Below are positions 6,346-14,428 of a DNA stretch of 14,428 nt, piece by piece. The position numbers were made by a program, and so were the translations under genes. The notes below the pieces were generated by a model. The model saw nothing but the letters and a program-made list of their open reading frames with translations, was not told the origin of the DNA and did no database searches. Positions within the stretch are counted from its first letter, which is position 1; the number at the start of each line of letters is the position of its first letter. Origin of the DNA: Clostridia bacterium (lineage in GTDB: Bacteria > Bacillota > Clostridia > Oscillospirales > Acutalibacteraceae); the NCBI GenBank assembly GCA_017431755.1, contig JAFRKM010000001.1:1-14428 (forward strand), written 5' to 3'.

Positions 6346-8184
6346 ATGTGTGGCATTTGCGGATTTACCGGCGAAGTTATAGACCAAAATAAAGTAATTG
6401 AAAACATGACAAACTTAATTATTCACAGAGGTCCTGATGACGCGGGATATTTTATAGATAAAAATATTTCTATGGGATTCAGAAGGCTTAGTATAATTGA
6501 CCTAGATAAAGGAAACCAACCAATTTACAACGAAAAAAATACTTTAGTTTTAACTTTTAACGGTGAAATATATAACTATAAAGAATTAAAAGAAGAACTT
6601 TTAGAATCTGGGCATGAATTTTATACCGAAACGGATTCCGAAGTAATTATTCACGGATTCGAAGAGTGGGGCGAAGAACTTCTACCAAAACTGCGTGGGA
6701 TGTTTGCCTTTGCGATATGGAACAGAGAAGACAAATCTCTATTTATAGCTAGAGACCCATTTGGCATTAAACCCATGCACTATACAAAAAGCAGTGAAAA
6801 TTTTATATATGGCTCAGAAATAAAAAGCATTCTAGCCTTTCCAACAGTAGAGAAAAAATTCAACTATAAAACCTTAGACAATTACCTTTCATTTCAATAC
6901 GCCGTACCACCAGAAACATTTTTTGAAGGAATTTATTGCTTACTCCCCGGACACTACCTTTGGTATAAAGACGGCAATATAATCACTCAAAGATATTTTG
7001 AAGCTAAATTTAATATAAATGAAAATTTAGACTTAGAAACCGCATCAAAACAAATTGAAAAAGCGTTTGAAAATTCTGTACAAGCTCACAGGATTAGCGA
7101 CGTTGAAGTGGGATGCTTTCTTTCCAGTGGAATTGATTCAAGCTATGTATCGTCTTATTTTCCAGGGCAAAAAGCATTTACAGTGGGTTTTGACTTCGGT
7201 CAAAAATATAACGAAATAACATGGGCACAAAACCTTGCAAAAAAAGTTGGAATAAACCACTATTACAAAACAATAACATCTGAGGAATTTTGGAATGCCA
7301 TAAAAAAAGTTCAATACCATATGGACCAGCCTCTTGCCGATCCATCATGCATTGCACTATATTTTGTTTCTAAACTAGCAAGCGAACATGTTAAAGTGGT
7401 TCTTTCTGGAGAAGGCGCAGACGAGCTTTTTGGAGGATATACAATTTATAATGAACCAAGGGTATTCAAGCTTTATCAACAAATTTTACCTCAAAAAGTT
7501 AGGACTTTTCTTTCAAACACTGTTAAAAAAATCCCATTTAGGTTCAAAGGCAGAAGCTTTATTATACGCGGCGAACATACAGTAGAAAACAAATTCATTG
7601 GCAATGCTTTTATGTTTTCTAAAGAAGATAAAGAAAAACTTCTTAAAAATCCATCTTTGGCAACACGTCCACAAGATCTTTGCAAAAAACTTTATAAACG
7701 TGCAAAAAATTACGATGATGTTACCAAAATGCAGTATCTGGACATAAATATGTGGATGGTTGGAGACATTCTTCTTAAAGCAGACAGAATGAGCATGGCA
7801 AACTCTCTGGAGCTTAGAGTACCGTTTTTAGATAAAGTAGTGTTTAAAATCGCATCAACGCTACCAACGAACTGAAAAACGCCAAAAGAAAATACCAAGT
7901 ACGCATTAAGGCACGCAGCGATGAAACGCCTGCCAATAGACACCGCACAAAAAGAAAAACTGGGATTTCCTGTTCCAACACGTGTATGGCTCAGAGATAA
8001 AAAGTATTACGAAATAGTAAAAAACGCTTTTTCATCCGGCATAGCAACAAAATTTTTCAATACAAAAGAGCTTATACAACTTCTGGATGACCATTATAAT
8101 GGGAAATGGGATAACAGCCGCAAAATCTGGACCATTTATACATTTATTGTATGGTATAATATTTACTTTAAAGAACTAAATTAA
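6346..8184 (+). pseudogene. asnB: Asparagine synthetase B, interrupted by one in-frame TGA
   Basis: This glutamine-hydrolysing asparagine synthetase makes asparagine from aspartate, ATP and glutamine. It reads as 612 residues in one frame, the usual length, except for TGA at codon 510 (7873-7875). The N-terminal glutaminase domain has catalytic Cys2 (MCGICGF), HRGPDD (27-32), FNGEIYNY (71-78) and RDPFGIKP (136-143). The synthetase domain has the pyrophosphate loop SSGIDSS (260-266), LSGEGADELFGGY (353-365), and KADRMSMANSLELRVPFLD (478-496). After the stop the same frame continues with KTPKENTKYALR, then KLGFPVPTRVWLRD, all conserved in the family. If TGA is real, the product is a 509-residue protein lacking the C-terminal conserved region. 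The downstream ORF (ATG at 7921) has no good ribosome site. The cause may be a recent nonsense mutation, a sequence error or read-through. The ribosome site upstream of the start (AAAGTGAG) is weak. Confidence 0.88.
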
Positions 8185-8191
8185 AAATTAA

Positions 8192-8225
8192 AACATGCCG
8201 TAAAAAATATGCGGCATGTTTTTTT
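8192..8225 (+). terminator. Terminator of asnB, shared with the converging operon
   Basis: AACATGCCG (8192-8200) pairs with CGGCATGTT (8212-8220), followed by T7 on the plus strand. On the minus strand it is followed by TTTTAATTTTTAATTT, so it can also end the metK-to-lipoprotein operon whose last stop codon is at 8240-8242. Confidence 0.88.
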
Positions 8226-8239
8226 GTGAAATAATTTAT

Positions 8240-8662
8240 TTATTGCATGTCCCAAATTACTGTGGTATAACCCATTCTAAAAAGAGCATTTTTAATAATA
8301 ATTTTAGCTCTTCTTATATTTTCGGGAGTTGGCGTCTTGTTTATAAAAAAGTGATGAGAATCATCAATAACAGAACAATCTCCAGGCATAGCACTTATCA
8401 TACTAATATAAGTAGGCTCGTCATAATAAATCATTTCTTTTATTTTTTCTTTTAATTTTTTTATTAATTTTGGGCTAGTTATAACTTGAATCGCCCGGCC
8501 TTTTCTTATATTAACCACTATTATTTCGCTGCTTTGCCCTTTAAATGTTTTATTAAATACTTTTTCGGAATCTGCATTTTTTCCATCCATAGCATGGCAA
8601 AACATAAATCCGCATCCAACTAACAAAGCAACACAGCAGCTTAAAACTTTTATTAATTTCAT
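8240..8662 (-). CDS. Small exported protein or lipoprotein of unknown function
   Basis: This is a 140-residue protein I do not recognise. The N-terminus is a signal sequence: MKLIK, then a hydrophobic stretch to about residue 22. It contains a lipobox-like LVGC (14-17), but the hydrophobic run continues past Cys17, and a signal peptidase I site after CHA (about 24) is equally possible. The mature part is charged. It has SSEIIVVNIRKGRAIQVIT, a Lys-rich helix (PKLIKKLKEKIKEM), a central MPGDCSVIDDSHHFF and a C-terminal helix followed by YTTVIWDMQ. A secreted single-domain alpha/beta fold is plausible. AAGGAAG stands upstream of the ATG. The gene lies 25 bases after the corA-like gene and is the last of the operon, just before the shared terminator. 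Confidence 0.75.
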   Translation of the reverse strand: MKLIKVLSCCVALLVGCGFMFCHAMDGKNADSEKVFNKTFKGQSSEIIVVNIRKGRAIQVITSPKLIKKLKEKIKEMIYYDEPTYISMISAMPGDCSVIDDSHHFFINKTPTPENIRRAKIIIKNALFRMGYTTVIWDMQ

Positions 8663-8687
8663 AGTATCTTCCTTACTTAAACAAATT

Positions 8688-9608
8688 TTACATAATTTTT
8701 TTCTTCTTAAGAAACAAAAAACCCAGCAAAAGTAAACATATATTCAACCCAAAAAATGCTAAATATCCATACTTCCAGTCAAATTCCGGCATAGAATTAA
8801 AATTCATCCCGTACCAAGCACATGTAATTGTAAGTGGCATACAAAGAGTCGTAATAATTGTAAGCATATTCATATTCTTATTTTGCTTTGCATCAAGTTT
8901 GCCTCTGTATGCGTCACGTACTTCACCGGAAATATCCATAAGCAAACGTATTTCTTCGCGAAGTTTTTCTGCTCTGGTTGTAAATTTTTCAAAAAGGGCT
9001 ATACTTTCCTCATCAAAAAAAGAATTTTCATTTTCTTGCAATTCTTGACCTATATCCACAAGCTGCGTATAGTATCTATAAAAAACTATAAGTTCTTTTC
9101 TAAAAAGGCCCATTCTCTCATTAAAACTATCCAGAATACCCTTTACAACCGCTGATTCCATTTTTATTGCTCTGTCACTAAGTTCTTCTACATATCTTAA
9201 GTCTTTATCAATAACCGTTTCTAAAAAATCATACAAAAATCTAGCAACATTAAACGAACCATGGAATTTATCTTTATACATCTTATTTATCCAAGAAGCT
9301 ACTTTTTCTTCTGCATTAATAAACAAAATACTATTTTTTTTAAATATAAACCCAAAATTTGTGCGCTCCATTTTTTTGTCTTTACTAATTACAGACATCA
9401 CTCCGCTAATGGAATCTCTACGGACAGAAGCCTTACAACATTTTGCATTTTTATATTTTGGTGCAATGTTTTCATCAACTATTCCTTTTTTAATCATTTG
9501 TTTAAACTCTTGCTCAGAAACAAGTGACACCAAATCTCCAGTATAATCGCCCACTTCCAAACATTTTTTTAAATCCTGCTCTATTTTATAAAAAACCATT
9601 TTCCCCAT
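8688..9608 (-). CDS. CorA-family divalent-cation transporter
   Basis: This is a 306-residue member of the CorA family of magnesium or cobalt channels, which work as pentamers in the membrane. It has the family plan: a large soluble N-terminal domain, a long charged helix with ELSDRAIKMESAVVKG, FRKELIVFYRYYTQL and FEKFTTRAEKLREEIRLL, then two C-terminal membrane segments. The first membrane segment (MLTIITTLCMPLTITCAWYG) ends in the signature GMN (YGMNF). The second (LAFFGLNICLLLLGFLFL) is followed by a Lys-rich tail. The ATG at 9608 is chosen because AAAGG (9616-9620) lies seven bases upstream. TTG at 9614 and ATG at 9599 are alternatives. The start is only 11 bases after the pheT stop codon, so the two are probably co-transcribed. 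The transported ion is not determinable. Confidence 0.88.
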   Translation of the reverse strand: MGKMVFYKIEQDLKKCLEVGDYTGDLVSLVSEQEFKQMIKKGIVDENIAPKYKNAKCCKASVRRDSISGVMSVISKDKKMERTNFGFIFKKNSILFINAEEKVASWINKMYKDKFHGSFNVARFLYDFLETVIDKDLRYVEELSDRAIKMESAVVKGILDSFNERMGLFRKELIVFYRYYTQLVDIGQELQENENSFFDEESIALFEKFTTRAEKLREEIRLLMDISGEVRDAYRGKLDAKQNKNMNMLTIITTLCMPLTITCAWYGMNFNSMPEFDWKYGYLAFFGLNICLLLLGFLFLKKKKIM

Positions 9609-9619
9609 CCCCAAACCTT

Positions 9620-11686
9620 TTATTTTTTAAAACTAATATTTAATTTTTGGTCTAGCTCTTTCAAAAAATTATTTTCTATGTTTTCAATTTGCTCCGCAGT
9701 TAAGGTGCCATCTTTACTGCAGTATTTTACTTCGTAAAGTACAGCATATTCATTTTCTTTAAAAGTTTTGTCAAAATATATATCTTTAACCGCAATATTT
9801 CTCACAAATTCAGAAGACGATTTTATAATATTTATAACCTCCCTCGCAGGGATGTCTTTGCGCTGAAGTAGATTATAAAGGCGATTTACTGACGGATACT
9901 TTGACTCAAATTCTATTTTTTTGATTTTTTCAGATACAGCATCTAAATAAAACTCGCCATAAAAAATTGGATCTTTTATTAATTTTACATTTTGAATTCC
10001 GTTTAATTTAGATTTATTAAGTTCACCAATAAATCCTATGGCTTTACCATTCAAAATGATGTCGCAACCTGAACCATCTTCACAAAATTTATAACCATTT
10101 GGCTTAAGTTCAAACTTTTGTCCAAATCTATTCATAATTATATTAAGATAACTTAGCAAATCGTAATACGTATATTTTATATCTTTATCTTGGCCAAATC
10201 CTTTAGGAATCCTTACACCGGACATAATAAATCCAAATGTATCTACTTCTTTTACACCGGTATCAAAAGATTCATCTTTAAAATACACTCTACCAAGCTC
10301 AAAAAGGGCTAAATTATTATTGTTAATGGAATAATTATATGCAAGAGAACTAAGCAGTGAATAAGTCATCGTCGGTCTCATTAAAGCATATGCTCCTGTA
10401 ATTGGATTTTGCAAAACAAGGTCGGAATAAAGTCTATCTTTATTTTCAATACCAAAAATCTTCATGGCATTATTTGGAATAAAAGAGTAACTTATTGTTT
10501 CATTAAAGCCAAGTCCAACAAAGACTTCACGAATAACATCCATATTATCCCATATTTCGTTTTTGTTGTAGCTTGTTTTTATAGTTGGCATAATGGGTTT
10601 AATATTATCATACCCGTAAATTCTTGCCACTTCTTCAATTAAATCTACTTCTAATTTTACATCAAGCCGATAACTCGGAATTTTCACTTTTATTATGTCG
10701 CTATCTTGAATACTGCATTTAAAATCGTATTTTTCAAGAAGCTTTATCATTAAATCCCTATCAATTTCTTCCCCAATTAAATTATTTGCATTTTTTACGC
10801 TAAGGCTAATTCCTGATTCTTATTTTTTTTCTGGGTAAAAATCAAATACATTTGCTTCAATTTTTCCTCCGCAAATTTTAGTTATCATATTAGCACATTT
10901 TAAAAGCACATCAAGAGTAGAATTTATATTCACACCGCGTTCAAATCTAAATGAAGAGGGCGTAGAAATTTTAAGCCTTCTAGAAGTAAGTCTAACACTT
11001 ATTTCGTCAAAATTTGCAGCTTCCAAAATTATATCCTTTGTAATTTCAGTTACAGCAGCTCCTTGCGTACCAATAACTCCTGCAACGCATTTAATACCTT
11101 CATCGTCCGAAATTACAATGTCGCCTTTTTTTACTTCTGCTTCATCGCCAATAAACGTTGTTATTTTGCTGTCTTTTTCTGATTTATCTATGGTTAACTT
11201 ATTTCCGGAAATCTTATCAAAATCATAAGAATGTATAGGCTGGCCCATATCAAGCATTACATAGTTACCGATATCCACAACCGCATTCACAGAATTTATT
11301 TCCAAAACATTTAATCTTTTTATTATGTATTCCGGTGTAGGTATTTTCAAATTTACACCGCTGATTTTAAGAGCACAGTAGCGTTTACAAACTTCTTTGT
11401 TTACATTTATTTTAACGGGGAAATTTTCGTTATTTACCGCAGAGTTTTCGTGTGTAATTTCCGGAATTTTCTCACCATCAAAAGCTTTGAGCTCCCGAGC
11501 TATACCCATATGATAGAGCATATCAGGACGATTCGCTTTGACTTCTATTTCCGTAACAACATCACCGTCAAATTCTTTTTTGCCGCCGAATTCAAAGCCC
11601 TGCAATTTTAATTTATCCATTATTTCGTCATATTTAATATCTTCTTCAAAATAGTCACGAAGCCAATTTAAAGAGAATTTGAACAT
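9620..11686 (-). pseudogene. pheT: Phenylalanyl-tRNA synthetase beta subunit, short form with one in-frame TAA
   Basis: This is the beta chain of PheRS, which with PheS attaches phenylalanine to tRNA-Phe. One frame runs for 688 residues, broken by TAA at codon 289 (10820-10822). Before it (288 residues) are the B1 start MFKFSLNWLRDYF, NRPD (52-55) with GIARELKAFDG, VVDIGNYVMLDMGQPIHSYD and SSFRFERGV. After it come the B5 region (ISLSVKNANNLIG, then IPSYRLDVKLEVDLIEEVARIYGYDNI, in parts), the core of B6/B7 (NPITGAYALMRPTMTYSLL) and the C-terminal FDX-ACB domain (last ~95 residues). The tRNA-binding B2 domain normally inserted after residue ~40 is absent, which explains the length below the usual ~790-800. 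The stop falls in the linker between B3/B4 and B5. An ATG at 10750 could restart but would cut into B5. AAAGGTGA precedes the first ATG, 24 bases after pheS. Confidence 0.85.
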
Positions 11687-11710
11687 TATTTTTCACCTTT
11701 CTTTCTACCT

Positions 11711-12724
11711 CTATATTTGCTGCCAAAGACTTATATCATTTTCGTAAAGCTTACGAATTTCATCAAGATTATAATACGCAAGCGCAAGTCTATTTAAGCC
11801 CAATCCAAAAGCTAAACCTGTATATTTTTTACTGTCATATCCAACGCCTTCCAAAACATTTGGATGAACCATACCAGACCCAAGGACAGTTATCCAGCCA
11901 GTATTTCTGCACGTTTTACAGCCTTTCCCACCACATTTGGTGCAAGACATATCAACCGCTGCACTTGGTTCAGTGTACGGGTAATATGAAGGTCTAAATC
12001 TTACTCCTGTTTCTTCGCCAAAAACTTCTTTTAAAAACTTAATTAAAACGGCTTTTAAATTCGCAAAAGATATTTTTTCAGCTACCATCAAACCTTCTAT
12101 CTGGTAAAACATTGGTGTATGTTGCGGATCAATATCATCTACCCTATAAACCGTCCCGTGATAAATAATTTGAATCGGCGGTTTAGATTTTTCCATAGTT
12201 CTAATCTGAACCGATGACGTATGAGACCTTAAAAGCACATTTGGAGCAGAAATATAAAAAGTATCTTGCATGTCTCTTGCCGGATGATGCGGTGGCAAAT
12301 TCAATTTTTCAAAATTATATTTATCAATTTCTATTTCCGGACCTTGTACAACGGAAAAACCCATTCCAACAAAAACTTTTTCAATTTTTTTATAAAGTTT
12401 TGTAAGCGGATGCATACTGCCTAATTTAATGTTATCTTTAAATATTGTAACGTCATATTTAGATGCGCTTTTTTCTTGTTTATATTTAGATTCCACTTCT
12501 TTTATTTTTTCTTCAGCAAAATTTTTGAAATCATTTATAACTTTACCCAAGGTTTTCTTTTCTTCCACCGAAACATTTTTCAACTCAGAATACAAAAATT
12601 TTACGTATTTTTTTAAATACTCAATCTTTAAAGCCGAAACTTCTTTTAAATCTTCTACAATTTTTAAAGCATTTTCCAAATCTATTTTTTTGTTTTCTAT
12701 ATCTTTAACTATATCAGCGCTCAC
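11711..12724 (-). CDS. pheS: Phenylalanyl-tRNA synthetase alpha subunit
   Basis: This is the 337-residue catalytic chain of PheRS, a class II aminoacyl-tRNA synthetase. An N-terminal coiled coil (about 1-85) would contact tRNA-Phe. The catalytic domain starts at GSMHPLTKLYKKIEKVFVGMGF (motif 1 region, in part) and has LRSHTSSVQIRTM (165-177), motif 2 YRVDDIDPQHTPMFYQIEG (193-211), RPSYYPYTEPSAAVD (244-258), a four-cysteine cluster CTKCGGKGCKTC (261-272), GMVHPNVLE (284-292) and motif 3 GLGLNR (307-312). Two residues differ from the usual forms: FYQIEG in place of FHQxEG, and GLGLNR in place of GxGxER. The start is GTG, fixed by AGGAGG (12732-12737) seven bases upstream. It follows metK by 26 bases and precedes pheT by 24. 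Confidence 0.94.
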   Translation of the reverse strand: MSADIVKDIENKKIDLENALKIVEDLKEVSALKIEYLKKYVKFLYSELKNVSVEEKKTLGKVINDFKNFAEEKIKEVESKYKQEKSASKYDVTIFKDNIKLGSMHPLTKLYKKIEKVFVGMGFSVVQGPEIEIDKYNFEKLNLPPHHPARDMQDTFYISAPNVLLRSHTSSVQIRTMEKSKPPIQIIYHGTVYRVDDIDPQHTPMFYQIEGLMVAEKISFANLKAVLIKFLKEVFGEETGVRFRPSYYPYTEPSAAVDMSCTKCGGKGCKTCRNTGWITVLGSGMVHPNVLEGVGYDSKKYTGLAFGLGLNRLALAYYNLDEIRKLYENDISLWQQI

Positions 12725-12750
12725 AATAAATCCTCCTTAACAAAATATAA

Positions 12751-13938
12751 TCATAAATTATTTAAAATATTTTTAAGCTCGCTTACTTTGTCAAGCTTTG
12801 CCCATCCAACGATTAAATCTTCTCTGCCCATATGACCATAAGACGCTAGTTTAAAATATATTGGCGTTCTTAAATCAAATTTTTCAATAATTGCAGACGG
12901 CCTCATATCAAAAACCGTACACACGGCTTGTTCAAGTTTATCTTCGGGAATACTGGAAGTGCCAAAAGTATCCACCCTTACGGAAACAGGATTCGAAACT
13001 CCAATAGCATAAGCAAGCTGAACCTCACACTTTGTTGCAAAACCTGCAGCAACTATATTTTTAGCAATGTACCTTGCCATATATGCGGCGGATCTGTCCA
13101 CTTTTGTCGGGTCTTTACCTGAAAATGCACCGCCTCCGTGCTTTGCATATCCGCCATATGTATCAACAATAATTTTTCTACCGGTTAGGCCTGTATCCCC
13201 AGCCGGGCCACCGATAACAAATCGACCCGTGGGGTTAATAAAGATTTTAGTATTCTCGTCCAGCATATTTTCCGGAATAACAGGATTAATTACGTGTTTT
13301 AAAATATCTTTTTGAATTTTACTCAGTTCCACATCTTCTCTGTGCTGCGCAGAAACAACTATTGCTTCTATTCTTGAAGGTTTATCATCAATATATTCAA
13401 CCGTTACCTGACTTTTTCCATCCGGACGAAGGTAATCAAGTATTTTTTCTTTTCTAACTTGGCTTAACCTTTTTGTAAGTTTATGCGCCAAAGAAATAGG
13501 AAGTGGCATAAATTCAGGGGTCTCATCGCATGCAAACCCAAACATCATGCCTTGATCTCCGGCACCGATGTTACTTTCTTCATTTTCATCGCCCATCTTT
13601 TTTTCTAGTGAGCAATCCACACCCATAGCTATATCTGGCGACTGAGAATTAATGGAAGTAATAATACCGCAAGTATTGCCGTTAAAACAATAAAGAGAAT
13701 TATCATAACCAATTTTATTTATAACTTTCCGAGCTTCTTTTTCCATATCTATATAGCAATTTGTAGTGATTTCTCCCATTATATGTATAAGCCCCGTTGA
13801 TGCACTAACTTCACATGCAACATGAGCATTAGGATCTTTTTTCAGTATTTCATCTAAAATGGCGTCAGAAATCTGGTCACACATTTTATCTGGGTGACCT
13901 TCTGTAACTGATTCTGATGTGAATAATTTTTTAAGCAT
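12751..13938 (-). CDS. metK: S-adenosylmethionine synthetase
   Basis: This 395-residue enzyme makes S-adenosylmethionine from methionine and ATP, the cell's main methyl donor. The sequence is typical over its full length: SESVTEGHPDKMCDQISDAI at the N-terminus (GHPDK at 14-18), the signature GAGDQG (125-130) with MMFGFA, RPDGKSQVTVEY, NPTGRFVIGGPAGDTGLTGRK (in parts) and the phosphate-binding GGGAFSGKDP (268-277), followed by KVDRSAAYMARYIAKN. The reading frame continues eight residues upstream, but the ATG at 13938 has AGGAG (13947-13951) eight bases before it. It ends with TGA, which shows that TGA serves as a normal stop in this genome. It is the first gene of the operon with pheS, pheT, corA and the small exported protein. 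Its leader is short, so no SAM riboswitch is present. Confidence 0.97.
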   Translation of the reverse strand: MLKKLFTSESVTEGHPDKMCDQISDAILDEILKKDPNAHVACEVSASTGLIHIMGEITTNCYIDMEKEARKVINKIGYDNSLYCFNGNTCGIITSINSQSPDIAMGVDCSLEKKMGDENEESNIGAGDQGMMFGFACDETPEFMPLPISLAHKLTKRLSQVRKEKILDYLRPDGKSQVTVEYIDDKPSRIEAIVVSAQHREDVELSKIQKDILKHVINPVIPENMLDENTKIFINPTGRFVIGGPAGDTGLTGRKIIVDTYGGYAKHGGGAFSGKDPTKVDRSAAYMARYIAKNIVAAGFATKCEVQLAYAIGVSNPVSVRVDTFGTSSIPEDKLEQAVCTVFDMRPSAIIEKFDLRTPIYFKLASYGHMGREDLIVGWAKLDKVSELKNILNNL

Positions 13939-13980
13939 ATTACCAACTCCTGCGCCTGACAAAATAATCTATATAATATA

Positions 13981-14009
13981 ATTTTAAACTAATATCCGAA
14001 CTGGGTCAA
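13981..14009 (-). promoter_or_regulatory. Sigma-A promoter for the metK operon
   Basis: TTGACC (14004-14009) and TAAAAT (13981-13986) on the minus strand are 17 bases apart. The predicted leader is about 35 bases, leaving no room for a SAM riboswitch or T-box between promoter and start codon. Confidence 0.65.
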
Positions 14010-14055
14010 TATGCAATGGTACTTTAAAACATAAAATTTATCTAAAATATTCCGC

Positions 14056-14084
14056 AAAAAAACTCCCTGAAAAAATTCAGGGAG
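14056..14084 (-). terminator. Terminator of the tuf transcript
   Basis: On the minus strand CTCCCTGAA (14076-14084) pairs with TTCAGGGAG (14063-14071) around TTTT and is followed by T7. It separates tuf from the metK promoter. It starts about 38 bases after the tuf stop codon. Confidence 0.92.
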
Positions 14085-14122
14085 CCATCTAAAAGGAGTT
14101 TTAAATATACATATAATAACTC

Positions 14123-14428
14123 TTATTCAAAAATTTCTGTTACAACGCCCGAACCAACTGTTCTACCGCCTTCACGGATAGCGAAGCGGAGACCTTCTTC
14201 GATTGCGATTGGTGTAATGAGTTCAACGTCCATAACAACGTTATCACCGGGCATGCACATTTCTGTGCCTTCAGGTAATTTAATTACACCCGTAACGTCT
14301 GTTGTTCTGAAATAGAACTGAGGACGATAGTTGTTAAAGAACGGTGTATGACGTCCACCTTCATCTTTGGTAAGAACATATACTTGACCTCTGAATTTGG
14401 TGTGTGGATTAATTGTTCCTGGTTTAGC
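14123..14428 (-). CDS. tuf: Elongation factor Tu, C-terminal part (runs off the window)
   Basis: These are the last 101 codons plus stop of EF-Tu, the GTPase that delivers aminoacyl-tRNA to the ribosome. The visible part is domain 3. It begins AKPGTINPHTKFRGQVYVL, continues with KDEGGRHTPFFNNYRPQFY, FRTTDVTG and MPGDNV, and ends with RFAIREGGRTVGSGVVTEIFE (in parts: FAIREGGRTVGSG, VVTEIFE). These are highly conserved family sequences. The 5' part of the gene lies beyond the right edge, so its start, GTP-binding domain and promoter cannot be seen. It is followed by a strong terminator and so is not co-transcribed with metK. Confidence 0.97.
   Translation of the reverse strand, partial: AKPGTINPHTKFRGQVYVLTKDEGGRHTPFFNNYRPQFYFRTTDVTGVIKLPEGTEMCMPGDNVVMDVELITPIAIEEGLRFAIREGGRTVGSGVVTEIFE

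Noticed and set aside
7873..7875. TGA in asnB as selenocysteine or as a tryptophan codon
   Set aside because: The position is not a redox or catalytic cysteine in this family, and I saw no SECIS-like hairpin directly after it. Reading TGA as Trp conflicts with metK, which ends at TGA at the expected family length, and would not explain the TAA in pheT.
13939..13962. Eight-residue N-terminal extension of MetK
   Set aside because: The ATG at 13938 has a proper ribosome site and begins with the usual MetK N-terminus; the upstream codons include that ribosome site.
14095..14122. Second hairpin (GAGTT/AACTC) just after the tuf stop codon, and an alternative pairing with the terminator arm, as an attenuator
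   Set aside because: The pairing is weak and mismatched, and the perfect nine-pair terminator beyond it explains the region without an attenuation model.

Overview
The window is AT-rich bacterial DNA that fits a low-GC Firmicute of the class Clostridia. The evidence is a DnaD-type primosome protein next to a DnaI/DnaC-like loader, a SpoVB/YabM-like flippase followed by mazG and an HU gene, genomically encoded tRNA CCA ends, near-consensus sigma-A promoters, strong AGGAGG ribosome sites, and GTG and TTG starts. The genus cannot be named from this sequence alone. Nearly everything is housekeeping. The accessory element is a pair of small double-glycine-leader peptides near the left edge.

Layout from left to right. 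A tRNA-Val(TAC) on the minus strand (2-78) is divergent from a plus-strand operon of two paralogous GG-leader peptides (302-538 and 578-811). That operon ends at a hairpin shared with the convergent dnaD-dnaC operon (2846 down to 868, minus). Upstream of it on the minus strand lie hup (HU, own promoter inside the end of mazG), mazG and the spoVB-like gene. A divergent promoter region follows, with a plus-strand tRNA(CAT) at 6087-6163. Next is asnB (6346-8184, plus), which carries one in-frame TGA. From the right edge, all on the minus strand, come the 3' end of tuf with its terminator, then metK, pheS, pheT (one in-frame TAA), a corA-like transporter gene and a small exported or lipoprotein gene. 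The last five are closely packed and share one visible promoter and one visible terminator, so they look like one operon of about 5.7 kb.

Genes with related jobs: DnaD and DnaC act together in helicase loading. MetK makes SAM, and PheS/PheT charge tRNA-Phe. The flippase-mazG-HU order matches a neighbourhood familiar from the spoVT-yabM-yabN region of Firmicutes, but the S4-domain and yabP/yabQ genes expected next are absent, and dnaD-dnaC follows HU instead.

The points most worth checking are: (1) the tandem GG-leader peptides with no transporter or peptidase in view; (2) one nonsense codon in each of two otherwise intact conserved genes, asnB (TGA) and pheT (TAA), which differ in codon and so cannot both reflect one code change; (3) an unusual PheRS whose beta subunit lacks the tRNA-binding B2 insertion and whose alpha subunit departs from two usual motif residues; (4) a MazG protein whose glutamate motifs are eroded in both domains. 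I found no CRISPR array, insertion sequence or prophage module.
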